Below are positions 27,925 through 36,825 of a stretch of 64,000 bases of DNA, piece by piece. The stretch is from positions 744,001 through 808,000 of the forward strand of contig NZ_JAMBOE010000001.1 in assembly GCF_023715465.1 (NCBI RefSeq), given 5' to 3'. The notes beneath the pieces were generated by a model. The model saw only the letters and a list, made by a program, of their open reading frames with translations. It searched no databases and was not told where the DNA came from. Position 1 is the stretch's first letter; every line of letters starts with the position of its first letter. A program made the position numbers and the translations under genes. The stretch is from Paenibacillus macerans. GTDB taxonomy: Bacteria > Bacillota > Bacilli > Paenibacillales > Paenibacillaceae.

Positions 27925-29178
27925 TTAAAAAATAAACTTCAAATCACCCAACCGGCGTTTGATTTCCGAGATCACACGGCGCTCTTCGTCTTCACCATCG
28001 GCGATAAACGTCACTGAGAAACGGATGTAATGACCGGCGTCGTCCCAAGGCACCGTCGAAATCAATTTCTCGCGGATCAAAAATTGCGAGAAGTCTTCCG
28101 CCGTTGCAAAAGTCGGACCGCCTTCCACGCCCTGCGGCGCCTGCACGTAAAGGAAGAAAGAGCCCTGCGGCTTCTTCGCTTTAAAGCCCAGTTCATTCAG
28201 CGCGTTTACCAGCAACTCGTGGCGGCGCGAATATTTCGCGGCGATTTTTTCGGTGATTTCCGGATGCGCCAATCCAAAGGCCGCCGCCTTTTGAATGGCG
28301 ATAAACTGCCCGGAATCGTTGTTGTCCTTCACGTCGCTGAACGCCTTGACAATCAGCGGGTTGCCGGCGACAAAACCGATTCTCCAGCCCGTCATATTGT
28401 ACGACTTGGACAAGGAGTGCAACTCCACGCCTACATCCTTCGCGCCCGGCACGGACAGGAAGCTAAGCGGTTTGAGCCCGTCGTAAGTCAAGGCTGCGTA
28501 AGGCGCGTCATGCACGACGACCACATGGTATTTCTTCGCCCATTCCACCACTTTGGCGAAAAATTCCGGCGTTGCGCTGGCCCCGGTAGGGTTGTTCGGG
28601 TAGTTCAAATACAACAGCTTCGCCTTGTGGGCCACCTCTTCCGGAATCGCCTCAAGATCCGGGAGGAAGTGGTTTTCTTCCGTCAAAGGCACCGTGTATA
28701 CTTCGCCGCCCAAATACTTGGTATGCGTGCCGATGATCGGATAACCCGGGACGGTCATAATCGTAATATCCCCCGGGTTGATAAAGCAGGAAGGCAGCAT
28801 CGCGATCGCCGGCTTGGAGCCGATCGAGTGCACGACCTCCGTAACCGAATCGATGCCTTCCACGCCGAATACATCGTGTAAATATTTCGCCGCGGCTTCC
28901 TTGAACTCCGCAATCCCGTTGTCCGCATAACCGCGGTTTTCGCGTTTGGCCGCTTCTTCCGCCAGCTTCGCTACAATCCCGGGATCGGCCATATCATCGG
29001 GTTCGCCGACGCCCATGTCAATCAGCTCGACATCGGGAAAATCTTTTTTGGCCGCTGCTTTGGCGCGTTTGATTTTCTCGAATTTATAAATAGCGGTATC
29101 TTTACCGTAGTTTGCTCCGCCGATCCGGTCCGCAAATATCTGCTGAATGTAGGTTTCTTGTCCATACACCGTACTCAT
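27925..29178 (-). CDS. dapL: LL-diaminopimelate aminotransferase
   Basis: The 417-aa PLP enzyme makes LL-diaminopimelate from tetrahydrodipicolinate and glutamate, a one-step bypass of the succinylase/acetylase branches. The PLP lysine lies in HSLSKSYNMTGWRIGF, with LNYPNNPTGA and VVVHDAPYA as fold-type I motifs. The N-terminal YGKDTAIYKFEKIKRAK segment fits the DapL subgroup. The product feeds lysine and meso-DAP for the murE reaction encoded in this window. The ATG has GGAG about 10 nt upstream. A repeat copy lies directly before the gene. Confidence 0.9.
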   Translation of the reverse strand: MSTVYGQETYIQQIFADRIGGANYGKDTAIYKFEKIKRAKAAAKKDFPDVELIDMGVGEPDDMADPGIVAKLAEEAAKRENRGYADNGIAEFKEAAAKYLHDVFGVEGIDSVTEVVHSIGSKPAIAMLPSCFINPGDITIMTVPGYPIIGTHTKYLGGEVYTVPLTEENHFLPDLEAIPEEVAHKAKLLYLNYPNNPTGASATPEFFAKVVEWAKKYHVVVVHDAPYAALTYDGLKPLSFLSVPGAKDVGVELHSLSKSYNMTGWRIGFVAGNPLIVKAFSDVKDNNDSGQFIAIQKAAAFGLAHPEITEKIAAKYSRRHELLVNALNELGFKAKKPQGSFFLYVQAPQGVEGGPTFATAEDFSQFLIREKLISTVPWDDAGHYIRFSVTFIADGEDEERRVISEIKRRLGDLKFIF

Positions 29179-29204
29179 TTACCGTCCATCTCCTTCATAT
29201 TCGT

Positions 29205-29430
29205 TAAAGAGGTTGTTCAAAAAGTCGTCTTTCCATGACGAAGCAGTTCAGGGAGTGGATCGGGCGTCGAATCTTGAATTCAGCCGGGCCAAGCATATGC
29301 TTCCGAAGCATGTTTCCTACGGAAACATTTTAGTTGCTCACGTAGATCTGTCTACGCTCCGCTACTCAGTCCCTGGCTTCATCCAACCTTCTCGGTCCTG
29401 AAAATCCGACTTTTTGAACACGCACTTAAA
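29205..29430. repeat. TTCAAAAAGT repeat, full-length copy B
   Basis: The ends are GTTCAAAAAGT (29215-29225) and ACTTTTTGAAC (29409-29419). The ~180-bp interior shares GCGTCGAATCTTGAATTCAG, TTGCTCACGTA, ACGCTCCGCTACTCAGTCCC and CTTCATCCAA..TTCTCGG with copy D at 35770. It lies about 25 bp upstream of the dapL start. Confidence 0.85.
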
Positions 29431-29548
29431 AAAATCTACTTTTTTTAAATATGAGGGAAGACCACGGAATAGAGAATGGATTAATTACCTGATCGTTTGT
29501 ACTTTTTGATCAAGCTGTCTCCTGGAGGCGAACATTTCCCGGGAATTA

Positions 29549-30496
29549 TCAACGGTTTCGCAGCGCCAAAAGCACCTCTTCCATGTCGGACGGAATCGGG
29601 GCGCTGAATTCCAAATACCGGCCGTCCGCCGGGTGATCGAAGCCCAAAACGGCCGCATGCAGCGCTTGTCCGTTCATTTTGACGCCTTTGCTGCGTCCGT
29701 ACAGCGGATCTCCCACGAGCGGGTGGCCGATGAACTTCATGTGCACGCGGATTTGATGGGTACGTCCGGTTTCCAGCTTAAGTTCCAGCAGTGTATAATC
29801 GCCGAAACGCTCCATCACCTGAAAATGCGTGACTGCCGACTTGCTGTTCCGGTCGATTACCGTATACATTTTGCGGTCATGCGGGTCGCGGCCGATCGGC
29901 GCGTCCACTGTCCCCTGGTCATGACTGACATTGCCATGAACGAGGGCGTAATACTTGCGGGTGACCGAGTGCTCTTTCAACTGCGCCGCCAGCGAGGCGT
30001 GAGCCTTATCGTTTTTCGCCGCCATAATCAGCCCCGATGTATCCTTATCGATGCGGTGCACGATCCCGGGACGGAGTTCTCCGTTGATGCCCGACAAATC
30101 CTTGCAGTGAAACATCAGCGCATTGACGAGCGTTCCCCCCGCATGGCCCGGCGCCGGATGCACAACCATGCCGCGCGCCTTGTTAACGACGATAACGTCG
30201 CTGTCCTCGTAGTAAATATCAAGCGGTATATCCTCGGGAACGATTTCCACTGGTTCCGGCTCGGGGATCGTCAGCACGACGCGGTCGCCCTCCGCCAGCT
30301 TATAGTTCGCTTTAACCGGGGTATCGTTGACGACCAAATTTCCCGCTTCAATCCATAGCTGAATTTGGCTCCGCGAAATGTCCTCATAGAGCTGCCCTTT
30401 GACGTATTTGTCAATCCGTTCCTTGGCAGCCGCGGAATCAATTGTCCATTCAAGCGTACCGTCCTCGGCTTCTTCATAAAGCTTGTCTAAACTCAT
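29549..30496 (-). CDS. RluD-family ribosomal large subunit pseudouridine synthase
   Basis: The 315-aa enzyme has an N-terminal S4 RNA-binding domain (residues about 20-80) and a pseudouridine synthase domain. The catalytic Asp is in HRIDKDTSGL and the later conserved segment is LETGRTHQIRVH. It isomerises uridines in 23S rRNA. The gene overlaps the end of lspA by 4 bp. This lspA-ylyB pairing is typical of Bacilli and supports the YlyB assignment. Confidence 0.93.
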   Translation of the reverse strand: MSLDKLYEEAEDGTLEWTIDSAAAKERIDKYVKGQLYEDISRSQIQLWIEAGNLVVNDTPVKANYKLAEGDRVVLTIPEPEPVEIVPEDIPLDIYYEDSDVIVVNKARGMVVHPAPGHAGGTLVNALMFHCKDLSGINGELRPGIVHRIDKDTSGLIMAAKNDKAHASLAAQLKEHSVTRKYYALVHGNVSHDQGTVDAPIGRDPHDRKMYTVIDRNSKSAVTHFQVMERFGDYTLLELKLETGRTHQIRVHMKFIGHPLVGDPLYGRSKGVKMNGQALHAAVLGFDHPADGRYLEFSAPIPSDMEEVLLALRNR

Positions 30497-30990
30497 ACGT
30501 TCTCCTCTTGCTCATGGTTGGCCTGGGGCGTTTGCTTCTCACGGCGCATCTCCAGCAGCGAATCCAAAATGATCAGCGCGACGCCGATCACGATGCAGGA
30601 ATCCGCCACATTAAAAATCGGAAACGTGTAAGAACCGAAATTAAACTGCAAAAAATCGACAACTTCACCGCTGACGGCCCGGTCCAGGAAATTGCCGAAC
30701 GCCCCGCCCAGTACCAGGGACAGCGCCGTAGGCAGCAACTTGTTCCGCTGTTTTCTCACTTTCAACAAATACCAGATGATCCCGATTACGACGACGGTTG
30801 TCACGACGATAAAAAACCAGCGCTGATCCTTTAAAATACCGAAAGCCGCGCCAGTGTTGCGGTGCGAAGTAATGAGAAAAAAGTTGCCGATAACCGGAAT
30901 TTGCTCTCCGATCGTCAACCCGGTTGCAATCAAATATTTGGTGCCTTGGTCAATCAGAAAAACAATCAATGCAATCAAAAAGTATACCAC
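30493..30990 (-). CDS. lspA: Lipoprotein signal peptidase II
   Basis: The 165-aa membrane protease removes signal peptides from prolipoproteins such as those encoded at 7-16 kb. Four hydrophobic segments are visible. The catalytic aspartates lie in NFLDRAVSGEVVDF and FNVADSCIV. The start is GTG with GAGGTG eight nt upstream. It heads a two-gene unit with the pseudouridine synthase. Confidence 0.95.
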   Translation of the reverse strand: MVYFLIALIVFLIDQGTKYLIATGLTIGEQIPVIGNFFLITSHRNTGAAFGILKDQRWFFIVVTTVVVIGIIWYLLKVRKQRNKLLPTALSLVLGGAFGNFLDRAVSGEVVDFLQFNFGSYTFPIFNVADSCIVIGVALIILDSLLEMRREKQTPQANHEQEENV

Positions 30991-31149
30991 TCGGTAGTCA
31001 CCTCGTTTTTCATTTCCAGCGGTTCAACGACCGGCAGGATTATCCACTTGTAAGCCTTGTATATTGTAGCACAGCCGGAATTGGCCCGTCCATGCGCGAA
31101 AGGATTTTCCTTAGGTAATTCGCCCTGGTTCTGCGCAAAATACCGCTAT

Positions 31150-31200
31150 GAGGAGCTGTTCAAAAAGCCATCATCTTTTGATCACGAAGCAATCGGTTCC
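31150..31200. repeat. TTCAAAAAGT repeat, partial copy C
   Basis: Only the left end remains: AGGAGCTGTTCAAAAAG and then TCTTTTGATCACGAAGCA, matching copy D. The right end is missing. It ends about 28 bp before the yteA start, within that gene's leader. Confidence 0.65.
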
Positions 31201-31227
31201 TGGACCAGGAAAGAAAGGAGAAGACCC

Positions 31228-31965
31228 ATGTCAAATCTAACGAAAAACCAACTGTCCGAACTTTCCGCCAAACTGAAAGAAGCGCAGGCCTCGCTCAGCG
31301 AAAGGCTAAAGGAAAACGATCATTACGGAATGAACGAATCGATGCGGTACAATACCAATGAACTTAGCCAGATCGACAACCATCCCGGTGACCTCGGCTC
31401 CGAGGTATACGAACGGGGCAAGGATCTCGCCCTGGCGGAGCATCATGAGCTGCAGCTCGCCCGCGTCGAAGACGCGCTTGAGCGCATCGAGGATGGAAGT
31501 TACGGCTATTGCGCCACCTGCGGGAAACCGATCGGCTTTGAGCGCCTCAGCGCGATTCCGGAAACGGCGTACTGCAAGGAACACAGCCCGCAAACCTTCG
31601 TTTCCGCCAAACGCCCGATCGAAGAGCTTTTCTTGTCTCCGCCGTTCGGGCGAACCAGCCTGGATGAACGGGACGACCAAAACGGTTTTGACGGGGAAGA
31701 CGCCTGGCAGATCGTGGAGAGCTTCGGCACCTCCAACACCCCAGCGTTTGCCGATGAATCGGAAGTTGACGATTACAATGATATGGAAATTGAAGCCTCG
31801 AATGAGCTCGACGGGTTCGTGGAGCCTTATGAATCGTTTGTCGCCACCGACATTTACGGGAAAAACGTTTGTTTTTACCGCAACGGCGTGTACCGTAAAC
31901 ATATGAGTGCGACCAAACATTTGGAAAGCGAAGATTCGCTCGGAACCGGGCCTAATACGTATTAA
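31228..31965 (+). CDS. yteA: YteA-type TraR/DksA zinc-finger protein
   Basis: The 245-aa product has an N-terminal coiled-coil of about 80 residues (MSNLTKNQLSELSAKLKE...) and a DksA/TraR-like zinc finger with Cys95, Cys98, Cys116 and His119. A long acidic C-terminal part follows, as in the Bacillus YteA family. The family is related to secondary-channel regulators of RNA polymerase, but YteA function is not established. The ATG at 31228 has AAAGGAG seven nt upstream. The gene converges on the next one with a 14-bp overlap. Confidence 0.85.
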   Translation: MSNLTKNQLSELSAKLKEAQASLSERLKENDHYGMNESMRYNTNELSQIDNHPGDLGSEVYERGKDLALAEHHELQLARVEDALERIEDGSYGYCATCGKPIGFERLSAIPETAYCKEHSPQTFVSAKRPIEELFLSPPFGRTSLDERDDQNGFDGEDAWQIVESFGTSNTPAFADESEVDDYNDMEIEASNELDGFVEPYESFVATDIYGKNVCFYRNGVYRKHMSATKHLESEDSLGTGPNTY

Positions 31966-32302
31966 GATCAAGCTGCCTTTGCACGATCCGCACAATGTCC
32001 GCGATATAATCGCCGATGATCGGCAGATTCAACGCGCCCAGAATTTTAAGTACGTAAATGATCGTTGCGGCAAAAAAAGTAAACCCGATCGCAATGCCGA
32101 CGCCCCTCGCCGTACCGGACATGATGTTCAGCCAAATCAGGCGCCAGGGGCGGTTTAACAGCTGGGTATATTCGGTGATCCGCGATTTTTCCAACTCTCT
32201 GGTCCAGCTCAGAGTCAGGCGGTACATGGCATTCACCCGCTCTTCCGGAGTCTTGGGAAGTGCTTCGTCCGGCGGCTCGGCGGCCGTTTTACGACGCGTC
32301 AT
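31952..32302 (-). CDS. DUF5665-type small membrane protein
   Basis: The 116-aa product has a charged N-terminal half (TPEERVNAMYRLTLSWTREL) and two hydrophobic segments around GVGIAIGFTFFAATIIYVLKIL and the PIIGDYIADIV region. The arrangement fits DUF5665, whose function is unknown. AAGGATGGGG precedes the ATG. Its 3' end overlaps the convergent yteA gene by 14 bp. Confidence 0.75.
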   Translation of the reverse strand: MTRRKTAAEPPDEALPKTPEERVNAMYRLTLSWTRELEKSRITEYTQLLNRPWRLIWLNIMSGTARGVGIAIGFTFFAATIIYVLKILGALNLPIIGDYIADIVRIVQRQLDLNTY

Positions 32303-32335
32303 CGGTACCCCATCCTTTGAACTCGCATTTAAAGT

Positions 32336-32396
32336 GCAAACGAGCCCGTCTCCCCTTTCACTTACGAAAGGAGACCATCGGGGCTCGTTTGTTTTA
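32336..32396. terminator. Long inverted repeat downstream of ileS
   Basis: CAAACGAGCCC and GTCTCCTTTC with their complements form a long interrupted stem about 62 bp after the ileS stop. A TTTGTTTT tail exists only on the plus side, so its action as an ileS terminator is plausible but not ideal. Confidence 0.55.
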
Positions 32397-32457
32397 GGTT
32401 GCTTCTATTATGACCGTCCTTGGTGCGGTCCATTCAGTTCCGTTTTCGTAGATTACG

Positions 32458-35400
32458 TTACGCTTGAATGGAGATACCGATTGACTTGGTTCCGAGGTCG
32501 GCCTTTTCCGCCGATTCGTCCAGCTTGGCGAAAGCGACGTCCGTAATCAGCACGTTTTCGCGCAGCACGTTTTCAAACGCTGTAATCGCCGCTTTCAGCT
32601 CGTCATCGACGTCAAGCTTGAGGTGCACTCTTTTTTCGATCGGAAGATCCAGCTTCTTACGGGTATCCTGGACTGCGCGCACCACCTCGCGAACCCAACC
32701 CTCCTGCTCAAGCTCCGGCGTGATGTCCGTATTCAGCGCTACGGTGATCCCGTACCCGGAGGCCGACGCAAAGCCCGGCTTGGCCTGCTTTTCGATCAGC
32801 AGCTCGTCGGCGGTGACGTTTAGCTCTTCGCCCTCTGGCGATGTCACGGTGAACTGGCCGCTGTCTACGATCGCCCGCGTCTCGCCTGAGGACAGTCCTT
32901 TCAGATTGCCTTGCAGGAAACCAACGTTTTTACCGTATTTCTTGCCGGCTACTTTCAAGTTCAGCTTCAGCGTAAAGTCGACGAACCCGCTGTCGCTTGT
33001 TTCGATTTCGATCGCCTTGACGTTGATTTCGTCCTTGATGATCTCTTCGTAGTCGCCTACGGCAAAATCGCGGTCCATGGACACGATCAGGCTGGACAAC
33101 GGCTGGCGCGTTTTGATGCCCGTCTCGTTGCGCACGTTGCGGGCTAGTTCGACGATTTGCCGCGCGCTTTCCATATCTTTCTCCAGCGCAAGGTCGATCA
33201 GGCTTTCATCCGCTTGCGGGAAGTCGGCCAGATGGACGCTGTCCCCGCCGCCAAGGTTGGTGAAAATGTCTTCGGCCAGCATCGGCGCAAACGGTGCGAT
33301 CAGTCTGGATAACGTCAGCAGCACGCCGGTCAGCGTTTGATAAGCCGACAATTTGTCTTCGCCAAGGCCGCTTCCCCAGAAACGGTCGCGCGAACGGCGG
33401 ATGTACCAGTTGCTCAGCTCGTCGATAAACCCTTCGATTGCCTGCGCGGCGTTCACGAAGTCGTTCACCGGAAGGGCTTTGTCGACGACGAGGATCAGGC
33501 TGTTCAGCCGCGACAAAATCCAGCGGTCCAGCTTGTTCGCCGACGGCCGGAACGGATGCTCCTCCGGCTTGTAGACGTCGATGCCCGCGTACAGCGTCAG
33601 GAAGGCGTGGGTGTTGACGAGCGTATCCACCACCTTCGATTTCGCTTCGGCGACGATGCCTTTGGAGAAGCGTTTGCTGTTCCAAGGCGCGCTGTCGGAC
33701 AGCAGCGCCCAGCGGAACGCGTCGGTACCGAATTCATTAATGATGTCCCACGGGTCGATGACATTGCCTTTCGATTTGGACATTTTTTGCCCGTTTTCGT
33801 CCAGTACGTGGCCGGTGGCGATCACCGCTTTATACGGCGCTTTGCCCGTAAACAGCGTGGACACGGCCAGCAGGCTGTAGAACCAGCCGCGCGTCTGGTC
33901 GATCCCTTCGCAAATCATGTCCGCCGGAAACTGCTCGGCAAAGGTCTGTTCGTTTTCGAACGGATAATGGTGCTGGGCAAACGGCATCGAACCGCTGTCG
34001 AACCAGACGTCGATCACTTCGCTCGTCCGCTCCATAACTCCGCCTTCGCAGTGCGGGCAGCGCACCTTGACTTCGTCCACGTACGGCTTGTGCAGCTCCA
34101 GGTCCTCGCTGACAGGGTGGGCCGCATGCTCGCGCAGTTCAGCCAGACTGTGCGGTGCAAACTGCCCGCCGCAGTCCGGGCACACCCATACGTTAAGCGG
34201 AGTTCCCCAATACCTGTTGCGGCTGATGTTCCAATCGACGAGATCCTCGAGGAATTTTCCGAACCGGCCTTCGCGTACATGGCCCGGATACCACTCGACT
34301 GAATTGTTGTTGGCGATCAGCTTATCTTTCACGGCCGTCGTTTCGATAAACCAGCTCTCCATCGCGTAATAGAGCAGCGGCGATTTGCAGCGCCAGCAGA
34401 ACGGATAGCTGTGCTCGTATTTTTCTTTGCTGTACAAGAGGCCTTTTTCCGACAGCGTTTTGACGATATCGAGATCGCAGTCCTTCACGAAACGGCCGGT
34501 AAAATCGCTGACGGCGTCCGTGTATCGGCCTTGGCCGTTGACTACGCTGACGAAGCTGATGCCGTTCTCGCGGCATGTGCGGTAGTCGTCTTCGCCGTGC
34601 GCCGGAGCCATGTGCACGATCCCCGTACCGCTGGCATCGGTTACGAACGAAGCGCCGACGATCACGTTGATTTTATCGGCTTTGATGTAGTTAAACGGCG
34701 GCGTGTACGTTTTACCGATGAATTCCGACCCTTTGTGCGTCGACAGTACGGTGAAATCGCCTTTCATTACTTTTTCCACGAGGTTTTTGGCCACGATATA
34801 AACGCCGTCTTCCTGCTGCACCCGGGCGTATTCCATGTCCGGATTCATCGCCAGGGCGACGTGCGCCGGCAGCGTCCAAGGCGTGGTCGTCCAGGCCAGC
34901 ACATATTCGCCGGTGTCGTCCAGCTTGAATTTGGCCGTGGCGCTCAGGTCCTTGACGTCCTCGTAGCCTTGGGCCACTTCGTGGGAGCTCAGCGACGTCT
35001 GGCAGCAAGGGCAATACGGGCTGACCCGATGCCCCTTGTACAGCAGCCCTTTGTCGTGGATCGTCGCGAGGATGTTCCAGACGCTTTCGATGTAGCTGTT
35101 GTTCAGGGTGACGTACGGATCGTCGAGGTCAACCCAATAGGCGATCGCTTCGGTAAACTCGCGCCACTGTTTTTCATAGCCGAATACGCTATCTTTACAT
35201 TTTTTGATGAATTCTTCGATGCCGTATTTTTCGATTTCCTGTTTGCCGGAAATGCCCAGCTCCTTCTCCACGCCAAGCTCGACCGGCAAGCCGTGCGTGT
35301 CCCAGCCCGCCTTGCGGACAACGCGGTAGCCTTTCATCGTCTGGTAGCGGCCGACGAAATCCTTGATTACGCGCCCGAGCACGTGACCGATGTGCGGCAT

Positions 35401-35553
35401 GCCGTTGGCGGTTGGCGGTCCTTCAAAAAACACATAGTTCGGGCGTCCCGCCCGGTTTTCGATGCTGCGCTTGAACGTATTCTCTTGCTTCCATTTGTCC
35501 AGAATGCGCAGGTCGCGCGCACGGGCGTTTTCCTTGACATCTACTTTTTTCAT
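32458..35553 (-). CDS. ileS: Isoleucyl-tRNA synthetase, eukaryote-like (IleS2) type
   Basis: The enzyme (1031 aa from the ATG at 35553) charges tRNA-Ile. The class I motifs are PHIGHVLGR (HIGH) and KMSKSKGN, with an editing domain between them and a C-terminal anticodon-binding region. The N-terminal block (FFEGPPTANGMPHIGHVLGR, KAGWDTHGLPVELGVEKELGI) and the SSHEVAQGYEDV segment are those of the longer type 2 enzymes. Type 2 enzymes are shared with eukaryotes and are known to be less sensitive to mupirocin than standard bacterial IleS. AAAGGA lies 12 nt upstream; a TTG three codons earlier is possible. It is controlled by a T-box leader. Confidence 0.95.
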   Translation of the reverse strand: MKKVDVKENARARDLRILDKWKQENTFKRSIENRAGRPNYVFFEGPPTANGMPHIGHVLGRVIKDFVGRYQTMKGYRVVRKAGWDTHGLPVELGVEKELGISGKQEIEKYGIEEFIKKCKDSVFGYEKQWREFTEAIAYWVDLDDPYVTLNNSYIESVWNILATIHDKGLLYKGHRVSPYCPCCQTSLSSHEVAQGYEDVKDLSATAKFKLDDTGEYVLAWTTTPWTLPAHVALAMNPDMEYARVQQEDGVYIVAKNLVEKVMKGDFTVLSTHKGSEFIGKTYTPPFNYIKADKINVIVGASFVTDASGTGIVHMAPAHGEDDYRTCRENGISFVSVVNGQGRYTDAVSDFTGRFVKDCDLDIVKTLSEKGLLYSKEKYEHSYPFCWRCKSPLLYYAMESWFIETTAVKDKLIANNNSVEWYPGHVREGRFGKFLEDLVDWNISRNRYWGTPLNVWVCPDCGGQFAPHSLAELREHAAHPVSEDLELHKPYVDEVKVRCPHCEGGVMERTSEVIDVWFDSGSMPFAQHHYPFENEQTFAEQFPADMICEGIDQTRGWFYSLLAVSTLFTGKAPYKAVIATGHVLDENGQKMSKSKGNVIDPWDIINEFGTDAFRWALLSDSAPWNSKRFSKGIVAEAKSKVVDTLVNTHAFLTLYAGIDVYKPEEHPFRPSANKLDRWILSRLNSLILVVDKALPVNDFVNAAQAIEGFIDELSNWYIRRSRDRFWGSGLGEDKLSAYQTLTGVLLTLSRLIAPFAPMLAEDIFTNLGGGDSVHLADFPQADESLIDLALEKDMESARQIVELARNVRNETGIKTRQPLSSLIVSMDRDFAVGDYEEIIKDEINVKAIEIETSDSGFVDFTLKLNLKVAGKKYGKNVGFLQGNLKGLSSGETRAIVDSGQFTVTSPEGEELNVTADELLIEKQAKPGFASASGYGITVALNTDITPELEQEGWVREVVRAVQDTRKKLDLPIEKRVHLKLDVDDELKAAITAFENVLRENVLITDVAFAKLDESAEKADLGTKSIGISIQA

Positions 35554-35591
35554 GGCTTTCAAACATCCTTTCGTTGATCTTCATGGGAAAC

Positions 35592-36096
35592 AAAAAAAGC
35601 CCCGTCCCTAAGGGACGAGACCTGGCTCGCGTTACCACCCTTGTTTCATGCGTCTTCCGCCAAACGATACACCGCCGCGAAAAGAGCATGACAACTTGAT
35701 CCCATACGCTTCATATGGGGTCGGTGTAACGGCCGACAACCGGCAAAACTTACTCTTCCCTTCAAGGAAATTCAAAAAGACGGCTTTTGATCACGAAGTC
35801 AAACAGATTGCTTATTCGGCATCGAATCTTGAATTCAGCTGGGCCTTCCGTTGCTCACGTACCCAAAACGTACGCTCCGCTACTCAGTCCCTAGCTTCAT
35901 CCAAACTTCTCGGTGCTGAAAACCCGACTTTTTGAATACTCATTCCAAAGAATTCAGTCTTGCTTCTCCGGGAGGATATTCCAACTGCGCTTTGAACGTT
36001 GGCTTTCAGCGGTCCGCCAACTCTCTGGGGAACAAAATCGCAGCGTACTGGTTCCCTTCATCGAATCCAATCGATTCAATTGCAAATTCAATATGT
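35592..36096 (-). promoter_or_regulatory. T-box riboswitch of ileS, interrupted by a repeat element
   Basis: The leader RNA has a Stem I with AGAGAG (36018-36027 region), GCTGAAAGCC, a specifier candidate ATC (Ile; 35975-35977) and GGAGAAGCAAGACTGAA. After the repeat at 35770-35937 come AAGAGTAA, a Stem III hairpin CCCATA/TATGGG, the T-box core AAGGGTGGTAACGCG (35627-35642) and a terminator GTCCCTTAGGGAC plus T7. Uncharged tRNA-Ile should favour antitermination. Confidence 0.88.
35770..35937. repeat. TTCAAAAAGT repeat, full-length copy D, inside the T-box leader
   Basis: The ends are ATTCAAAAAG (35770-35779) and CTTTTTGAAT (35928-35937). The interior shares CATCGAATCTTGAATTCAGC, TTGCTCACGTA, ACGCTCCGCTACTCAGTCCC and the TTCTCGG..CTGAAAA segment with copy B. 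Both T-box halves lie outside it. Confidence 0.85.
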
Positions 36097-36102
36097 CTAT
36101 AG

Positions 36103-36131
36103 TTATAACGCACTTGCCAGCCACATGTCAA
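36103..36131 (-). promoter_or_regulatory. Promoter of the ileS T-box transcript
   Basis: TTGACA (36126-36131), a 17-bp spacer and TTATAA (36103-36108), or TATAAC with an 18-bp spacer. It sits directly after the divIVA stop. Confidence 0.7.
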
Positions 36132-36135
36132 TGTT

Positions 36136-36648
36136 CTAATACAATTCCTGAACCTCTTGCCCTTTATCCACGGTGCGCTCGCGCTCACGCGTTTCCAGCG
36201 CATCCCAGCTGTCGCTGCTGAGCAGATCAAGCTGCGCTTCCACAAGCGTACGGAATCTGGCCCGGTAGATCGAAGCCTGCTTTTTCAGCTCCTCGACCTC
36301 CATGGCGATCTTACGCGATTTGGCCAGCGATTCGTTGACGATCCGGTCGGCGTTTTTCTCCGCTTCCTTCACGATCAGCTGTGCTTCCTTTTTCGCATTG
36401 TTCTTTACTTCATCCGCCGCTTCCTGGGCGACGATGATCGTTTTGCTCAGCGTTTCTTCAATATTGGCAAAGTGATCCAATTTCTCCTGCATAGTAAGCA
36501 GCTGATTATGAAGCTCCTTATTCTCCCGGATCACGATTTCGTAATCTTTGATCACCTGGTCAAGAAATTCGTTAACTTCATCCTCGTCATAACCGCGAAT
36601 ACGTCTGGAGAACTCCTTGTTATGTATATCCAGCGGCGTTAATGGCAT
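36136..36648 (-). CDS. divIVA: Cell-division initiation protein DivIVA
   Basis: The 170-aa coiled-coil protein binds curved membrane at poles and septa and recruits division-site and chromosome-anchoring factors. The N-terminal signature is MPLTPLDIHNKEFSRR.RGYDEDEVNEFLD. Long heptad regions follow (residues 25-140). The ATG at 36648 has AGGAGG eight nt upstream; the frame is open for eight more codons. It sits between ylmH and ileS, as in Bacillus. Confidence 0.96.
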   Translation of the reverse strand: MPLTPLDIHNKEFSRRIRGYDEDEVNEFLDQVIKDYEIVIRENKELHNQLLTMQEKLDHFANIEETLSKTIIVAQEAADEVKNNAKKEAQLIVKEAEKNADRIVNESLAKSRKIAMEVEELKKQASIYRARFRTLVEAQLDLLSSDSWDALETRERERTVDKGQEVQELY

Positions 36649-36714
36649 GATCCCCACCTCCTCAAATTTCAAAACTTCCCAAACAAGCGGGAAGGCGTTA
36701 GATATTCACGATAT

Positions 36715-36772
36715 TTAGAGGTTGTTCAAAAAGTGATCTTTTGACACACTTTTTGAACTTGCACTTTACGGA
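36715..36772. repeat. TTCAAAAAGT palindromic repeat, short copy E
   Basis: GTTCAAAAAGT (36724-36734) and ACTTTTTGAAC (36748-36758) flank 13 bp, with the outer context TTTAGAGGTTGTTC and GAACTTGCACTTTA. It lies between ylmH and divIVA. Confidence 0.8.
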
Positions 36773-36825
36773 ACAGTTTCGAAGATTATTAATTCGACAA
36801 GAATCCGCCATCTCCTGCAAAACCT

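Noticed and set aside
31306..31995. Minus-strand 229-codon open frame antisense to yteA
   Set aside because: The plus-strand frame has a strong ribosome site, a zinc-finger motif and a coiled-coil; the antisense frame has none.
32458..35553. ileS as a horizontally acquired mupirocin-resistance gene
   Set aside because: It sits in the conserved divIVA-ileS context with a T-box leader, which indicates a resident housekeeping gene.
33337..35577. Plus-strand long open frames (321 and 388 codons) antisense to ileS
   Set aside because: Same reason: no start signals or domains, while ileS is certain.
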